Shown here: in pieces, positions 33,896 through 43,290 of the stretch | Position numbering within the stretch: position 1 is the stretch's first letter | Layout of the letters: each line of letters begins with the position of its first letter | NCBI GenBank assembly: GCA_028712475.1 | Contig: JAQTQB010000001.1 | Location: forward strand, 372,001-436,000 | Length of the DNA: 64,000 bases | Origin: Verrucomicrobiales bacterium | GTDB taxonomy: Bacteria; Verrucomicrobiota; Verrucomicrobiia; Limisphaerales; UBA11358 | Direction: 5' to 3' | Notes under the pieces: generated by a model | Told to the model about the DNA's origin: nothing | The model's database searches: none | The model's input: only the letters and a program-made list of their open reading frames with translations | Program-made: the position numbers and the translations under genes

Positions 33896-34285
33896 ATGAA
33901 TACCGACGCAAAATTCAACTACCTCGTCATCTCGCGCGGCCAATGGGACAAGGACACGGCGAAGGAGGAAATCCAGCAGGCGATTGACCAGTTTTACGTC
34001 TGGCTCACCCGCTCCATTGAGGAAGGCCGGATGAAAATGGGCAGCCGCCTCGCCGATGAGGGGGCCACGGTTTCAAAGTCGGGCATCGCGACCGACGGCC
34101 CTTTCGGCGAAGCCAAGGAAGCCATCGGCGGCTATTGGTTCATCGTGGCCAGCAGCCTCCAGGAAGCGGCGAAGATCGCGGCCGAGAATCCGTGTCTGAA
34201 ACACGGTTTGTTCTTCGAGATCCGCCCGACCGACCCGGAGCGGGCTTCTGCCTTCAGCGTGATGACCGAAACCCCGGACGAGTGA
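33896..34285 (+). CDS. YCII-related DGPF-domain protein, second copy
   Basis: 129 residues. KSGIATDGPFGEAKEAIGGY carries the DGPF motif; the N terminus is NYLVISRGQWDKDTAKEEIQ. It lies four bases after the VOC gene, so translation is probably coupled. It is the second DGPF protein of the ECF42 locus. A ~200-base gap with no gene follows, ending in promoter 3. Confidence 0.92.
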   Translation: MNTDAKFNYLVISRGQWDKDTAKEEIQQAIDQFYVWLTRSIEEGRMKMGSRLADEGATVSKSGIATDGPFGEAKEAIGGYWFIVASSLQEAAKIAAENPCLKHGLFFEIRPTDPERASAFSVMTETPDE

Positions 34286-34422
34286 TCCCTCACAAAAACA
34301 CAGTCATCGGCGACGCGGTTCGTTCTGCGCCGCCGCGCCTCGCGGTTCATCCGTGTTTTATTTGTGCCTCAGCGTGGTTTCGGTTAAAACGGTGGCGCGT
34401 TCACAGATTATTTCCGGAAAGT

Positions 34423-34451
34423 TGTCCTGAGTGGCGGCTTTCGTTCGTCGT
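34423..34451 (+). promoter_or_regulatory. Predicted ECF42 promoter 3
   Basis: TGTCCT (34423-34428), a 17-base spacer and CGTCGT (34446-34451). Both hexamers are identical to promoter 1. The Asp-box gene starts 43 bases downstream. Confidence 0.78.
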
Positions 34452-34494
34452 AGTATTGGGATTGAGTTAAACCGTAAACCCGAAGAGGAAAACT

Positions 34495-35661
34495 ATGAGC
34501 AAAGTTCGAGTCTTGGTTGGCACAAAAAAGGGCGCGTTCATCCTGACCGCGGATGGCAAGCGCAAGGACTGGCAGGTCAGCGGCCCGCACTTCGCGGGCT
34601 GGGAGATGTATCACTTGAAAGGTTCGCCGGTTGATCCGAACCGCATCTATGCCTCGCAGACGAGCGGCTGGTTCGGGCAGATCATCCAGCGTTCCGACGA
34701 CGGCGGTAAAACCTGGAACACGCCCGGCAGCAGCCCGGAAGAGTTGAAAGGTGAAGGCGGTTTCCCGAAAGGCGAGAGCAACAAATTTGTCTATGAGGGC
34801 GAAGTTGGCAAACATCTGTGGTATGACGGCACGCAGCATCCGTGGGAGTTCAAGCGCATCTGGCATATTGAGCCGTCGCCCACCGATCCTGACACCGCTT
34901 ATGCCGGCGCGGAGGACGCGGCGCTTTTCAAGACCACTGACGGCGGAAAAACATGGAAGGAACTTTCTGGGTTGCGCAAAACCAAAAGCCATCTCTGGCA
35001 GCCGGGCGCGGGCGGCATGGGCGTTCACACCATTCTGCTTGATCCTAAAAATGAGAAGCGCATTTACGTTGCCATCTCGGCGGGCGGCTGTTTCCGCACG
35101 GACGATGGCGGCAAGACGTGGAAGCCCATCACGCGCGGACTGAAATCACAATTTGAACTTCCCGATCCCGATGCGGAAGTCGGGCACTGCGTGCATCGTA
35201 TTGCACTGCATCCATCCAAGCCGGACGTGCTGTTCATGCAGAAGCACTGGGACGTGTTGCGCACGGACAACGCCGGCGAGCAGTGGAACGAGGTCAGCGG
35301 CAATCTGCCCAGTGATTTCGGTTTCCCGATTGATGTGAACTTCAATGAACCGGAGACAATCTACGTCGTGCCGATCACCAGCGATTCGTTGCATTATCCC
35401 CCGGAGGGAAAGTTGCGCGTGTATCGCAGTAAAACCGGCGGCGGTGAATGGGAGCCGTTGACGAAAGGTCTGCCGCAAAAGGATTGCTACGTCAACGTGC
35501 TCCGCGACGCGATGGCTGTGGATTCGCTCGACCAGTGCGGAATCTATTTTGGCACGACTGGCGGCCAGGTTTATTGCTCCGCCGACAGCGGCGACAGTTG
35601 GAACGCCATCGTCCGCGACCTGCCGGCGGTTTATTCGGTGGAAGTGCAAACATTGAAATGA
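34495..35661 (+). CDS. Asp-box (BNR/sialidase-like) beta-propeller protein
   Basis: 388 residues without a signal peptide, hence cytoplasmic. Repeated Asp-box turns are visible: [47 protein letters not shown] and [11 protein letters not shown]. These build a propeller as in sialidases and VPS10-like proteins, but no sialidase catalytic Tyr/Glu/Arg set can be assigned by eye. The stop overlaps the start of the MoaD-like gene (ATGA). It is driven by promoter 3. Confidence 0.85.
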   Translation: MSKVRVLVGTKKGAFILTADGKRKDWQVSGPHFAGWEMYHLKGSPVDPNRIYASQTSGWFGQIIQRSDDGGKTWNTPGSSPEELKGEGGFPKGESNKFVYEGEVGKHLWYDGTQHPWEFKRIWHIEPSPTDPDTAYAGAEDAALFKTTDGGKTWKELSGLRKTKSHLWQPGAGGMGVHTILLDPKNEKRIYVAISAGGCFRTDDGGKTWKPITRGLKSQFELPDPDAEVGHCVHRIALHPSKPDVLFMQKHWDVLRTDNAGEQWNEVSGNLPSDFGFPIDVNFNEPETIYVVPITSDSLHYPPEGKLRVYRSKTGGGEWEPLTKGLPQKDCYVNVLRDAMAVDSLDQCGIYFGTTGGQVYCSADSGDSWNAIVRDLPAVYSVEVQTLK

Positions 35662-35954
35662 TTCGCGTCGTGCTGCCATTTCACCTGCGAAACCTCGCGC
35701 GCGTGGACGGCGAGGTGGAGCTTGACGTTGCCGCGCCGGTCACAGTGCGCGCCGTGCTCGATGCGCTGGAGTCGCGCTATCCAGCGCTGCGCGGGACGAT
35801 CCGCGACCATGGCACATTGAAGCGCCGTCCGTTTGTCCGCTTTTTTGCGTGCAAAGAAGACATTTCGCTCGAACCGCCGGGGATCATTTTGCCCGACGAA
35901 GTGGTTAACGGCGCGGAGCCGTTCCTCATCGTGGGCGCGATGGCGGGCGGTTGA
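35658..35954 (+). CDS. MoaD/ThiS-family ubiquitin-like protein
   Basis: 98 residues. [20 protein letters not shown], then [20 protein letters not shown] and a C terminus ending AMAGG. The Gly-Gly end is the site that is adenylated and thiocarboxylated in sulfur-carrier proteins. No MoeB/ThiF-like activating enzyme is in the window. The four-base overlap with the Asp-box gene shows tight coupling; the two proteins are often neighbours in genomes (family knowledge), but the sulfur acceptor is unknown. Confidence 0.85.
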   Translation: MIRVVLPFHLRNLARVDGEVELDVAAPVTVRAVLDALESRYPALRGTIRDHGTLKRRPFVRFFACKEDISLEPPGIILPDEVVNGAEPFLIVGAMAGG

Positions 35955-36001
35955 ACTTTTTGAGAATTTTAAAAAACCAAACCAAACCAAAAAAACCATC
36001 C

Positions 36002-36394
36002 ATGAAAAAACACCTACCGACCGTCGCCGGCATCCTGCTGGGGCTTTGCTTTCTCGCCGCAAGCGTCCCGGTCTTGCTTAACCTTGATTTTGCCAAGCCG
36101 CCGCCGTTGCCGGAGGGCACGCCGGTCTGGCATTTCATGGAGGCGTTCGGACCGACCGGTTACGTCAAGTTCGTGAAGATATTTGAGTTCGTCGGCGCCA
36201 TCATTGTGATGGTTCCGCGTTTGCGAAACATCGGCCTGCTGCTGCTCGGCCCGGTCATCGTGAACATCATCGCGTTCCATGTGCTCATGGACGACCCACG
36301 TCACCTGATCAATCCGATGCTCGACATCATCATCGTCTGCGCGCTGTTTTTGCTTTGGGATGCGCGCCGGAAATTTGCCGGACTGCTGAACTAA
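36002..36394 (+). CDS. DoxX-like small membrane protein
   Basis: 130 residues from the ATG at 36002. Four hydrophobic helices: VAGILLGLCFLAASVPVLL, VKFVKIFEFVGAIIVMVPRL, IGLLLLGPVIVNIIAFHVLM and PMLDIIIVCALFLLW. The GTPVWHFMEAFGPTGYVKFV loop and the order of helices fit the DoxX/DoxD-like family. Its role is unknown and possibly linked to redox or sulfur chemistry. It follows the MoaD-like gene by 47 bases and precedes SRPBCC copy 2 by 17. Confidence 0.75.
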   Translation: MKKHLPTVAGILLGLCFLAASVPVLLNLDFAKPPPLPEGTPVWHFMEAFGPTGYVKFVKIFEFVGAIIVMVPRLRNIGLLLLGPVIVNIIAFHVLMDDPRHLINPMLDIIIVCALFLLWDARRKFAGLLN

Positions 36395-36411
36395 ACTTCG
36401 AAAGGAAATTT

Positions 36412-36948
36412 ATGCTTCCCATCTTTCTCGCCCTCGCGTTCATCGCCATCCTGTTCATCATCGTCATCGTCGGGCAGCCCGATGAATTCAAACTCTCCCG
36501 GTCGGCGACAATCTCCGCGCCGCCGGAAAAAGTCTTTCCGCACGTCAACGACCTCCACAAATGGGAGGCCTGGTCGCCGTGGGCGAAAATGGATCCGAAC
36601 GCAAAGAATTCGTTTTCCGGCCCTGACGCCGGCACCGGCGCGGCGATGCGTTGGGAGGGCAACAACAAAGTCGGCGTCGGCACGATGACCATCACGGAAA
36701 GCAGGCCCGCCGAAGCGATCCGCTTCCGGCTGGATTTTGAAAAGCCGATGAAAGCGACAAACAGCGCCGAGTTCACATTCAAACCGGAGGGCGGCCAGAC
36801 GCTCGTGGCCTGGAGCATGTCCGGCACAAGCAATTTCACCGGCAAAATCTTTGGCCTGCTCATGAACTGCGACAAGATGGTCGGCGGGCAGTTCGAGAAA
36901 GGTCTGGCGGCGTTGAAATTATTGGCGGAAAGCGATGGCAAGAATTAA
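36412..36948 (+). CDS. SRPBCC (START/Bet v1-like) protein, copy 2
   Basis: 178 residues from the ATG at 36412, with an AAAGGAAAT ribosome-binding site. N-terminal membrane segment (LPIFLALAFIAILFIIVIV) and helix-grip domain: FKLSRSATISAPPEKVFPHV, AWSPWAKMDP, NKVGVGTMTITESRPAEAIR and MNCDKMVGGQFEKGLAALK. It is clearly paralogous to 32014-32550 over its full length. It probably binds a hydrophobic ligand at the membrane. Confidence 0.85.
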   Translation: MLPIFLALAFIAILFIIVIVGQPDEFKLSRSATISAPPEKVFPHVNDLHKWEAWSPWAKMDPNAKNSFSGPDAGTGAAMRWEGNNKVGVGTMTITESRPAEAIRFRLDFEKPMKATNSAEFTFKPEGGQTLVAWSMSGTSNFTGKIFGLLMNCDKMVGGQFEKGLAALKLLAESDGKN

Positions 36949-37071
36949 GCCGGCAGTTGCGTTCTGATTCCGATGATTGCGAGGGAATAGATCCTGTGGT
37001 TCTGACACCGTAGTTGCACTTCTCCCGTGCCGGTGTAAGTTGCGCGCGCATTTGACACAGCGCGGGATGAC

Positions 37072-37443
37072 ATGAACCAAAAAACTCAAAAATTACCAGT
37101 CCTGGGAACGGCGAAGCGCGGCACATTCTTCAGCAAGGCTTTTCGCTGGCATCCGGCCAGGCCGGGCGACCCGAACCCCGCGTCAGTTGAGATCGCGGGC
37201 ACCTTCACCGGCTGGAAGCCCGTGGCCATGGCGCATGACCGCGCGACCAACCACTGGCAGCTTATGCTCCATCACATCCCCGGCAATTGCACGCACCACT
37301 ACATGCTGCTGGTGGACGGCCATCCGGCGAGCCACAAGCATTGCGACGGGCTGGCCGTGCCGGCGACCGAACAGGAAAAGCAATACGCGTTGCAGACGCC
37401 GCGCGGGCCGCGGGTGTTCATGCTGTTCAGCAACACGAAGTAA
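37072..37443 (+). CDS. Glycogen-binding (AMPK-type CBM48/early-set) domain protein
   Basis: 123 residues. SVEIAGTFTGWKPVAMAHDR, WQLMLHHIPGNCTHHYMLLV and the VDGHPASHKHC strand correspond to the beta-sandwich of the CBM48/AMPK1 glycogen-binding family (V-x-I-x-G-x-F-x-x-W pattern). It stands alone without a catalytic domain and without a signal peptide. No other glycogen gene is nearby, so its link to the ECF42 locus is positional only. Confidence 0.75.
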   Translation: MNQKTQKLPVLGTAKRGTFFSKAFRWHPARPGDPNPASVEIAGTFTGWKPVAMAHDRATNHWQLMLHHIPGNCTHHYMLLVDGHPASHKHCDGLAVPATEQEKQYALQTPRGPRVFMLFSNTK

Positions 37444-37593
37444 ATTTTTGGAGTTCGCAGCCGGCCTGGCTGTCGTCCGGGTTTTCAAACGGTCAAAGCA
37501 AACCGGATGGTGCGCTTGAATTTATCCGCGCACGCAGTAGTTTCTAAACCATAGGAGCGGATTCCCGTTCTGACAATTGAAAGGGCACCGATT

Positions 37594-38019
37594 ATGAAAC
37601 GCAAAGCATCAGCAGTCTGGCATGGCGGTTTGAAGGAGGGCAAGGGCAGCATCTCGACCGAAAGCGGCGTGCTCAAGGACACCCAATACTCGTTCGGCAC
37701 GCGCTTCGAGAGCGGCGCCGGCACGAATCCCGAGGAATTGATCGCGGCGGCGCACGCGGGCTGTTTCTCGATGGCGCTCTCGGCGGAACTCGGCAAGGCC
37801 GGCTTCACTCCCGCATCCATCCACACCACGGCGACTGTCACGCTGGACAAGACGGACGCGGGCTGGACGGTCACGGAATCGGATCTGGATCTGACGGCGA
37901 AAATCCCCGGCATTGACGAGGCGCAGTTCATTGCCATCGCGGACGGAGCCAAGGCTGGCTGCCCGATTTCGCGTTTGTTGAATGCGAAAGTCACGCTCTA
38001 TGCGAAGCTGGCGGGATGA
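37594..38019 (+). CDS. OsmC-family peroxide reductase
   Basis: 141 residues, full length for the OsmC subgroup. The catalytic cysteines are Cys57 in ELIAAAHAGCFSMALSAEL and Cys123 in AKAGCPISRLLNAKV. OsmC proteins reduce organic hydroperoxides. This fits a stress theme for the upstream ECF42 locus, but no ECF42-type promoter is seen directly before it, so it may have its own control. Confidence 0.93.
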   Translation: MKRKASAVWHGGLKEGKGSISTESGVLKDTQYSFGTRFESGAGTNPEELIAAAHAGCFSMALSAELGKAGFTPASIHTTATVTLDKTDAGWTVTESDLDLTAKIPGIDEAQFIAIADGAKAGCPISRLLNAKVTLYAKLAG

Positions 38020-38049
38020 GCGAAGATCGCCCCGGTCAAAATCCAAAAC

Positions 38050-38077
38050 TTGTTCCCGCCTGATTCTCTGTTACCGT
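38050..38077 (+). promoter_or_regulatory. Candidate prfC promoter
   Basis: TTGTTC, 16 bases, TACCGT. The stretch is nearly identical to those at 43450-43477 and 44284-44311. Confidence 0.45.
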
Positions 38078-38088
38078 TCACGACCTTT

Positions 38089-39690
38089 GTGAACATCACG
38101 GAAGAAATCCAGCGGCGACGCACGTTCGCCATCATTTCGCATCCCGACGCGGGCAAAACCACGTTGACGGAGAAGCTGCTGCTTTACGGCGGCGCGGTGC
38201 AGCTGGCCGGCTCCGTGACTGCGCGCAAAAACCAGCGCGCCACCACCTCCGACTGGATGGAATTGGAAAAGAAACGCGGCATCTCCATCAGCTCGACCGT
38301 GCTTCAGTTCGATTACGACGGCTACCGGCTCAACCTGCTCGACACGCCCGGCCACAAGGATTTTTCCGAGGACACCTATCGCGTGCTGACCGCCGTGGAC
38401 GCCGTGGTGATGGTGATTGATTCCGCGAAAGGCATCGAGCCGCAGACGCGAAAGCTTTTTGAGGTTTGCCGCCAGCGTGGCGTGCCGATCTTCACGTTCA
38501 TGAACAAGTGTGATCGCCCGATGAAAAATCCGCTGGAGCTGATTGACGAACTCGAGCGCGTGTTGGGCATCGGCGCGTTTCCTGTGAACTGGCCCATCGG
38601 CAACGGCCCGGAATTTCAGGGCATCTACGACCGGCAGACCAGGACGATGCACACGTTTGAGCGCGTCGTGGGCGGCAAACATCGCGCGCCCGTGGTCGTA
38701 GGCGGACTGCATGATCCCGAGGTGCGCGGCAATTTGAGCGAAGCTGAATTCAGCAAAACTCTCGAAGAACTGGAAATGCTCGAACACGCCGGGAATGAAT
38801 TCGATGAAGCCGCCGTGCTCGCAGGCAAAACGACGCCGGTGTTCTTCGGCAGCGGCGTGAATAATTTCGGCGTGCAACTGCTGCTCGACGGTTTCCTGAA
38901 ACATTCGCCCGCACCGAAATCACGCGTGATGGGCGGCATTGAGATCGCGCCGGAAAATCCCGCGTTCTCCGGTTTCATCTTCAAGATCCAGGCGAACATG
39001 GATCCGAAGCACCGCGACCGCATCGCGTTCATCCGCGTCTGCTCCGGCAAGTTCGACCGCGACATGACCGTGCATCATTCGCGCTCCGAGAAAAAAGTGC
39101 GCCTGTCCAGTTCGCACAAACTGTTCGGCAACGAACGCGAAACCGTGGACGAAGCGTATCCCGGCGATGTCATCGGCCTCGTGGGCCACGACAGCTTTGG
39201 CATCGGCGACACGCTGACGACCGATCCAAAAATTCTCTACAAGGAAATCCCGCGCTTCACGCCCGAGGCGTTTTCGTATCTGCACAATCCGAACACGGGG
39301 AAATACAAACAATTTCGCCAGGGCCTCGAACAGCTTTTGCAGGAAGGCGTCATCCAGGCGTTGTATCTCCGCAACTCGTCGGTCAAAACGCCGTTGCTGG
39401 CCGCCGTCGGCCCGCTGCAATTTGAAGTCGTGCAATTCCGTCTCGAAAGCGAATACGGCGCGGAATCCCGTCTCGAAGCCGCGCCGTGGAGCGTCGTCCG
39501 CTGGCTGCCAACCGACATCAAGGAAGAAGAACTCGACGCGCTTTCGCTCCCGACCGGCGCAAAGCTCGCCTATGACATCGGCAAAAATGCCGTCATCCTT
39601 TTCCAGAACGAGTGGTCGGCCAACTACTTCGGTGAGACGAACAAGAACACGCCGCTGTCGGCGCTGCCCGTGCAAACGGCGAAAGAATAA
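38089..39690 (+). CDS. prfC: Peptide chain release factor 3
   Basis: 533 residues from the GTG at 38089 (VNITEEIQRRRTFAIISHPD); an upstream TTG at 38050 lies inside the promoter and is rejected. RF3 is a GTPase that recycles RF1/RF2. The P-loop is SHPDAGKTTLTEK, switch regions RGISISSTVLQF and LLDTPGHKDFSEDTYRVLTA, and the guanine-specificity motif FMNKCDRP. The C-terminal domains (GPLQFEVVQFRLESEYGAES) are complete. Confidence 0.95.
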   Translation: MNITEEIQRRRTFAIISHPDAGKTTLTEKLLLYGGAVQLAGSVTARKNQRATTSDWMELEKKRGISISSTVLQFDYDGYRLNLLDTPGHKDFSEDTYRVLTAVDAVVMVIDSAKGIEPQTRKLFEVCRQRGVPIFTFMNKCDRPMKNPLELIDELERVLGIGAFPVNWPIGNGPEFQGIYDRQTRTMHTFERVVGGKHRAPVVVGGLHDPEVRGNLSEAEFSKTLEELEMLEHAGNEFDEAAVLAGKTTPVFFGSGVNNFGVQLLLDGFLKHSPAPKSRVMGGIEIAPENPAFSGFIFKIQANMDPKHRDRIAFIRVCSGKFDRDMTVHHSRSEKKVRLSSSHKLFGNERETVDEAYPGDVIGLVGHDSFGIGDTLTTDPKILYKEIPRFTPEAFSYLHNPNTGKYKQFRQGLEQLLQEGVIQALYLRNSSVKTPLLAAVGPLQFEVVQFRLESEYGAESRLEAAPWSVVRWLPTDIKEEELDALSLPTGAKLAYDIGKNAVILFQNEWSANYFGETNKNTPLSALPVQTAKE

Positions 39691-39775
39691 AATTGTGAAT
39701 TTGTTGAATCGGCGGGGCAAGTGATCGCAACGCAAAAACTTTGACACGAATTGCACGGATTAACGCGAATTCAAA

Positions 39776-39893
39776 TACGCTGAAGGCGTAATGGAAATTA
39801 GCCTAGGGTTGTGAGGAACGAACTACCCTAGGAAACGTCCCACAAAATAATTCTCCCTCTCCTCGCCAAACGAGGGCCGGGGTGAGGAGTCGA
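39776..39893. repeat. Left inverted repeat of the helicase element (REP-type)
   Basis: About 118 bases matching the right repeat (43291-43419) in inverted orientation. It contains the REP palindrome CCTAGGGTTGTGAGGAACGA with ACTACCCTAGG (39802-39832), the unique block GTCCCACAAAATAATTCTCC and a CTCCTCGCC/GGCCGGGG palindrome. Confidence 0.9.
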
Positions 39894-39911
39894 ACATTGA
39901 GAGGCCATTCC

Positions 39912-39941
39912 TTGCTGAAACTCACAGTTTCTTGTTATCGT
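39912..39941 (+). promoter_or_regulatory. Candidate promoter of the helicase gene
   Basis: TTGCTG, 18 bases, TATCGT, followed by CACC and the ATG nine bases on. It has the same form as the promoters before the aminotransferase and prfC. Confidence 0.4.
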
Positions 39942-39949
39942 CACCGCCG

Positions 39950-42900
39950 ATGGCTCTGGAAGATGACATTCTCGCAGCACTCACGCGTGAACCGGGTTTG
40001 AAAGGCCGGGAAATCGCGAGCCGTCTTGGTTTGGACAAGAGCTTTGTCAATTCGACGCTCTACAAACTCCGGCTGCGGAAACTCGCATGGCAAGACAGCG
40101 GCTATCGCTGGTTTCTCAAGTCTGCCAGTCGTGAGTCTGGCCAGACCGCCCAGCCCCAACTTGACACGCCGTTGACGAAGTTGAGCCGTTATTATCTTCA
40201 CTGCCTCAGTCTGGATGACGAGAGTGGGGTCAGTTTGTTCGCTCAGTCTCGGTTTTCGCCGGAATACATCGAACTGCCAGTTCTCCCCGAGTTCGATCCT
40301 GAAGAACGCAGCCTCGCGAGCTTCACCGGAGTTTCGGAGTTATTTCAACGGTTGCGAACTTCTGCGAGTCGTCAAGTGCCTTATCTCGGTTATCCAGTCC
40401 GGTTAAGAGCGCACCGGTCAGAAAAGGGTTGGGAAGGATTTTTTGTCGAGCCGGTGTTTCTTTTTGATTTCACAGATGACGCGCTCCAGAGAGGCGCAGA
40501 CCCTGCGCTTACTGGCGAATTGCCAACCTTCAATTTTCGCGTTCTGAAATCCCTCGCAATGGGCGACGACTCGCAAATCATGGACGAAGCCGCGCGGCTT
40601 GCAGAGGAGCTTGGATTTTCTGAAGCCGAGCCACCGGAACTGGATGAGTTCATAGCGCGGCTGGTTCAAATTCGAGAGGATTGGGATTGGAAAGAGGAAA
40701 TGAATCCCGCGAGCCTTTCATCGGGAACACCTCTTAGCCAAATCAGTGACGGCGGAATTTACAACCGGGCTATTGTGTTCGGCTGCGAGCGCTCGCCATT
40801 CACAAAAGGGCTCGAACAAGAACTGGCAGAGCTGCAAAAGAAAACTGAAGAAGCATATCGTCCCACTGCGCTCGGAGCTTGGTTGCGCCGTGATTTCACG
40901 TCGTTTCGAGCGCCCGCCGCTCAAGAATCGGAGTTGCTTGAACCGCTTCCACTCAATTCAGAACAACGTGAAGCCATTGAAAAGGGGCTTTCACTTCCGC
41001 TGACCGTTATCACTGGCCCGCCGGGAACAGGAAAATCGCAAGTTGTTTCGACGCTGCTGGTCAATGCTGCAAAGCGAGGACTGCGAGTTCTGTTTGCCAG
41101 CAAAAACAATAAGGCGGTGGATGTAGTTGAGACACGCGTGAATGCTTTGGGGTCGCGCCCAATCTTGTTGCGTCTTGGGCGCGGAGAATATCAGGCCAAT
41201 CTTTCGCAATACCTCACAACCTTGCTCGCCAGTCGCGCGACGCCGGAAGATGAAGAGAATTTCCGTGAGGCACAAAGTGAATACGCCGCCTTGACCGTGA
41301 AGATTCGGGCGTTGCAGGACAGAGCGCAGGAGATTGTCGAGTTACGGAATACTGTGGATGCCGCAGAAAGGAAGGCCGAAACCGTCCGCAGCGAACTTGG
41401 CGAAGAACGGTTCAATCAATTCTGCTCGTTTGACGCGAACGGCCTTCAGCAGCAAGCAGAACGTCTTCTGGCGGTAGCAGAACATGCCTGCCGTGAGAGA
41501 CAACCAATCTTCACACGGTTGTTCTGGTTTGCTTTTCGGAACGCCCGCATAGCCGCACTCTGTCGAGTCACGGAAGATGTTCGGAAGTCGCTTGAGTCCG
41601 TCGGAATCTCAGTTCCAACAAATCCAACTGCGGACACCCATGTGGCAGCTTGGATTGAAACTTCAGGTGAACTTCGCCGCCGGTCTGAACAGGTTCGCTT
41701 GACTTCGGCTTACTCGAAGCAACTGAATCTGCTGTCAGCGGGCGAGCGATTGGAAGACCTGACAAGCAAGTTGGTCGGCCTTAAGAACGATTGTGCTTCC
41801 AAGTCCATGCGAGTGTGGGAGGCGTGGCTGTGTCTCGCACCTGCCCGACTCAACCAATCTGACAGGAAGAATCTAGGTGACTTCAACGCCGTGCTCAGGC
41901 TCTTGGTTCAAAGCGATGGGCAAGGGCAACGCGCTGGCCGCGATGTGTTCGCACGCTATTATCGTCTGTTTCCACATCTTGTAAGCCAGTTGCCTTGCTG
42001 GGCTGTGACTTCGTTATCGGCACGCGGTCGAATCCCGCTTGAAGCAGGATTCTTTGATCTTCTTGTTGTTGATGAGGCAAGTCAGTGCGACATCGCATCG
42101 TTGCTGCCGTTACTCTTCAGGGCGAAAGCGGCGGTAATCATCGGTGACCCGATGCAGCTCCGCCATATCAGCGCAATTTCCCCGCGACGCGACCGCGATC
42201 TTTTGCAGCAACATGGCTTGGCAGAAACACACATCAACTGGGCTTTCTCGGAGAATTCAGTTTTCGATCTGGCAAGCCCGCTTGCATCGGCTGACGACAT
42301 TATCATGCTGCGGGATCACCACCGGTCACACGCCGACATCATTGGCTTCTCCAACGATCATTTCTACGGAGGCCGATTGCGCGTTGCGACAAACTATGAT
42401 CGCCTGCGACGGCCCGCGCTTGATACACCGACAGTCCGATGGGTTCAGGTCGAAGGAACGGTCACGAAGCCCGGTTCAGGTGCGTTGAATGAAGCCGAGG
42501 CTAAAGCTGTCGTCTTGGAACTTGAACGCATGTTGGTGCGGCAGGGATACCGAGGCAGTGTCGGCGTTGTGACTCCGTTTCGCGCGCAGGCAAACAAAAT
42601 CCGTGACTTGCTGCACGCGCATCCGCAAGCCAACCTGATGCTCAGAAATGGAGAGTTGCTTGTGGACACTGTTCACCGTTTTCAAGGCGACGAGCGAGAC
42701 GTGATGATTTTCTCGCCCGTCGTGTCGCGAGCAATGCCGCAAGGCGCTTCAATCTTTTTGAGAAAGACCGGCAACCTGTTCAATGTGGCAATCACCAGAG
42801 CGCGAGCTACGCTGGTAGTCGTTGGAGATTTTGGCGCAGCCAAGAACTCCGACATCAAACACCTTTCCGCTTTTGCGAACTATGTCGAGGGCGTGAACAC

Positions 42901-43288
42901 AAACACACGTCATGCCGGGATGCGGGGACAAGAAAACTATGACGGCGGTCCGAACTTTCCAGCGGTCGCTCGTCCCGAATTGGTTTCGGATTGGGAACGG
43001 GTGCTTTATACCAAACTTTACCAAGCTGGCCTCAGACCAATTCCGCAGTATGACGTGGAGAAATTCATTCTCGACTTCGCGTTAATTGCTGGCAATCGCC
43101 GGCTCGACATCGAGGTTGATGGCGAGCGATACCATAGGGACTGGACGGGTGAATTGTTGCGTCGCGATCAACTTCGGAATATGCGACTCATCGAGCTTGG
43201 GTGGGACGTGATGCGCTTTTGGGTTTACGAACTCCGTGACAACATGCCGCAGTGCATTGAGCGCGTGAAGCGCTGGACGCGCGGATAG
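39950..43288 (+). CDS. wHTH / SF1 helicase / Vsr-like nuclease fusion
   Basis: 1112 residues from the ATG at 39950. Residues 1-60 form a winged helix (GLKGREIASRLGLDKSFVNS). An SF1 (UPF1/DNA2-like) helicase follows: Walker A VITGPPGTGKSQVVSTLL, Walker B LLVVDEASQCDIA, GDPMQLRHIS, HHRSHADIIGFSN, VGVVTPFRAQANKI, VDTVHRFQGDERDVMIFS and NVAITRARATLVVVGD. The last ~100 residues (DIEVDGERYHRDWTGELLRR) are a Vsr/DUF559-like PD-(D/E)XK nuclease. Such single-gene helicase-nucleases are frequent in defence islands. The gene is AT-rich and lies alone between 118-129 base inverted repeats, which suggests it moved in as a unit. Confidence 0.88.
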   Translation: MALEDDILAALTREPGLKGREIASRLGLDKSFVNSTLYKLRLRKLAWQDSGYRWFLKSASRESGQTAQPQLDTPLTKLSRYYLHCLSLDDESGVSLFAQSRFSPEYIELPVLPEFDPEERSLASFTGVSELFQRLRTSASRQVPYLGYPVRLRAHRSEKGWEGFFVEPVFLFDFTDDALQRGADPALTGELPTFNFRVLKSLAMGDDSQIMDEAARLAEELGFSEAEPPELDEFIARLVQIREDWDWKEEMNPASLSSGTPLSQISDGGIYNRAIVFGCERSPFTKGLEQELAELQKKTEEAYRPTALGAWLRRDFTSFRAPAAQESELLEPLPLNSEQREAIEKGLSLPLTVITGPPGTGKSQVVSTLLVNAAKRGLRVLFASKNNKAVDVVETRVNALGSRPILLRLGRGEYQANLSQYLTTLLASRATPEDEENFREAQSEYAALTVKIRALQDRAQEIVELRNTVDAAERKAETVRSELGEERFNQFCSFDANGLQQQAERLLAVAEHACRERQPIFTRLFWFAFRNARIAALCRVTEDVRKSLESVGISVPTNPTADTHVAAWIETSGELRRRSEQVRLTSAYSKQLNLLSAGERLEDLTSKLVGLKNDCASKSMRVWEAWLCLAPARLNQSDRKNLGDFNAVLRLLVQSDGQGQRAGRDVFARYYRLFPHLVSQLPCWAVTSLSARGRIPLEAGFFDLLVVDEASQCDIASLLPLLFRAKAAVIIGDPMQLRHISAISPRRDRDLLQQHGLAETHINWAFSENSVFDLASPLASADDIIMLRDHHRSHADIIGFSNDHFYGGRLRVATNYDRLRRPALDTPTVRWVQVEGTVTKPGSGALNEAEAKAVVLELERMLVRQGYRGSVGVVTPFRAQANKIRDLLHAHPQANLMLRNGELLVDTVHRFQGDERDVMIFSPVVSRAMPQGASIFLRKTGNLFNVAITRARATLVVVGDFGAAKNSDIKHLSAFANYVEGVNTNTRHAGMRGQENYDGGPNFPAVARPELVSDWERVLYTKLYQAGLRPIPQYDVEKFILDFALIAGNRRLDIEVDGERYHRDWTGELLRRDQLRNMRLIELGWDVMRFWVYELRDNMPQCIERVKRWTRG

Positions 43289-43290
43289 GG

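Noticed and set aside
28993-38019. Biosynthetic gene cluster for a natural product
   Set aside because: VOC, SRPBCC and RibD-C proteins could suggest one, but the DGPF genes and ECF42 sigma factor explain the set and no assembly-line enzyme is present.
38050-38088. TTG start for prfC at 38050
   Set aside because: The 13 extra codons coincide with the promoter-like word shared with other genes and do not match RF3 N termini.
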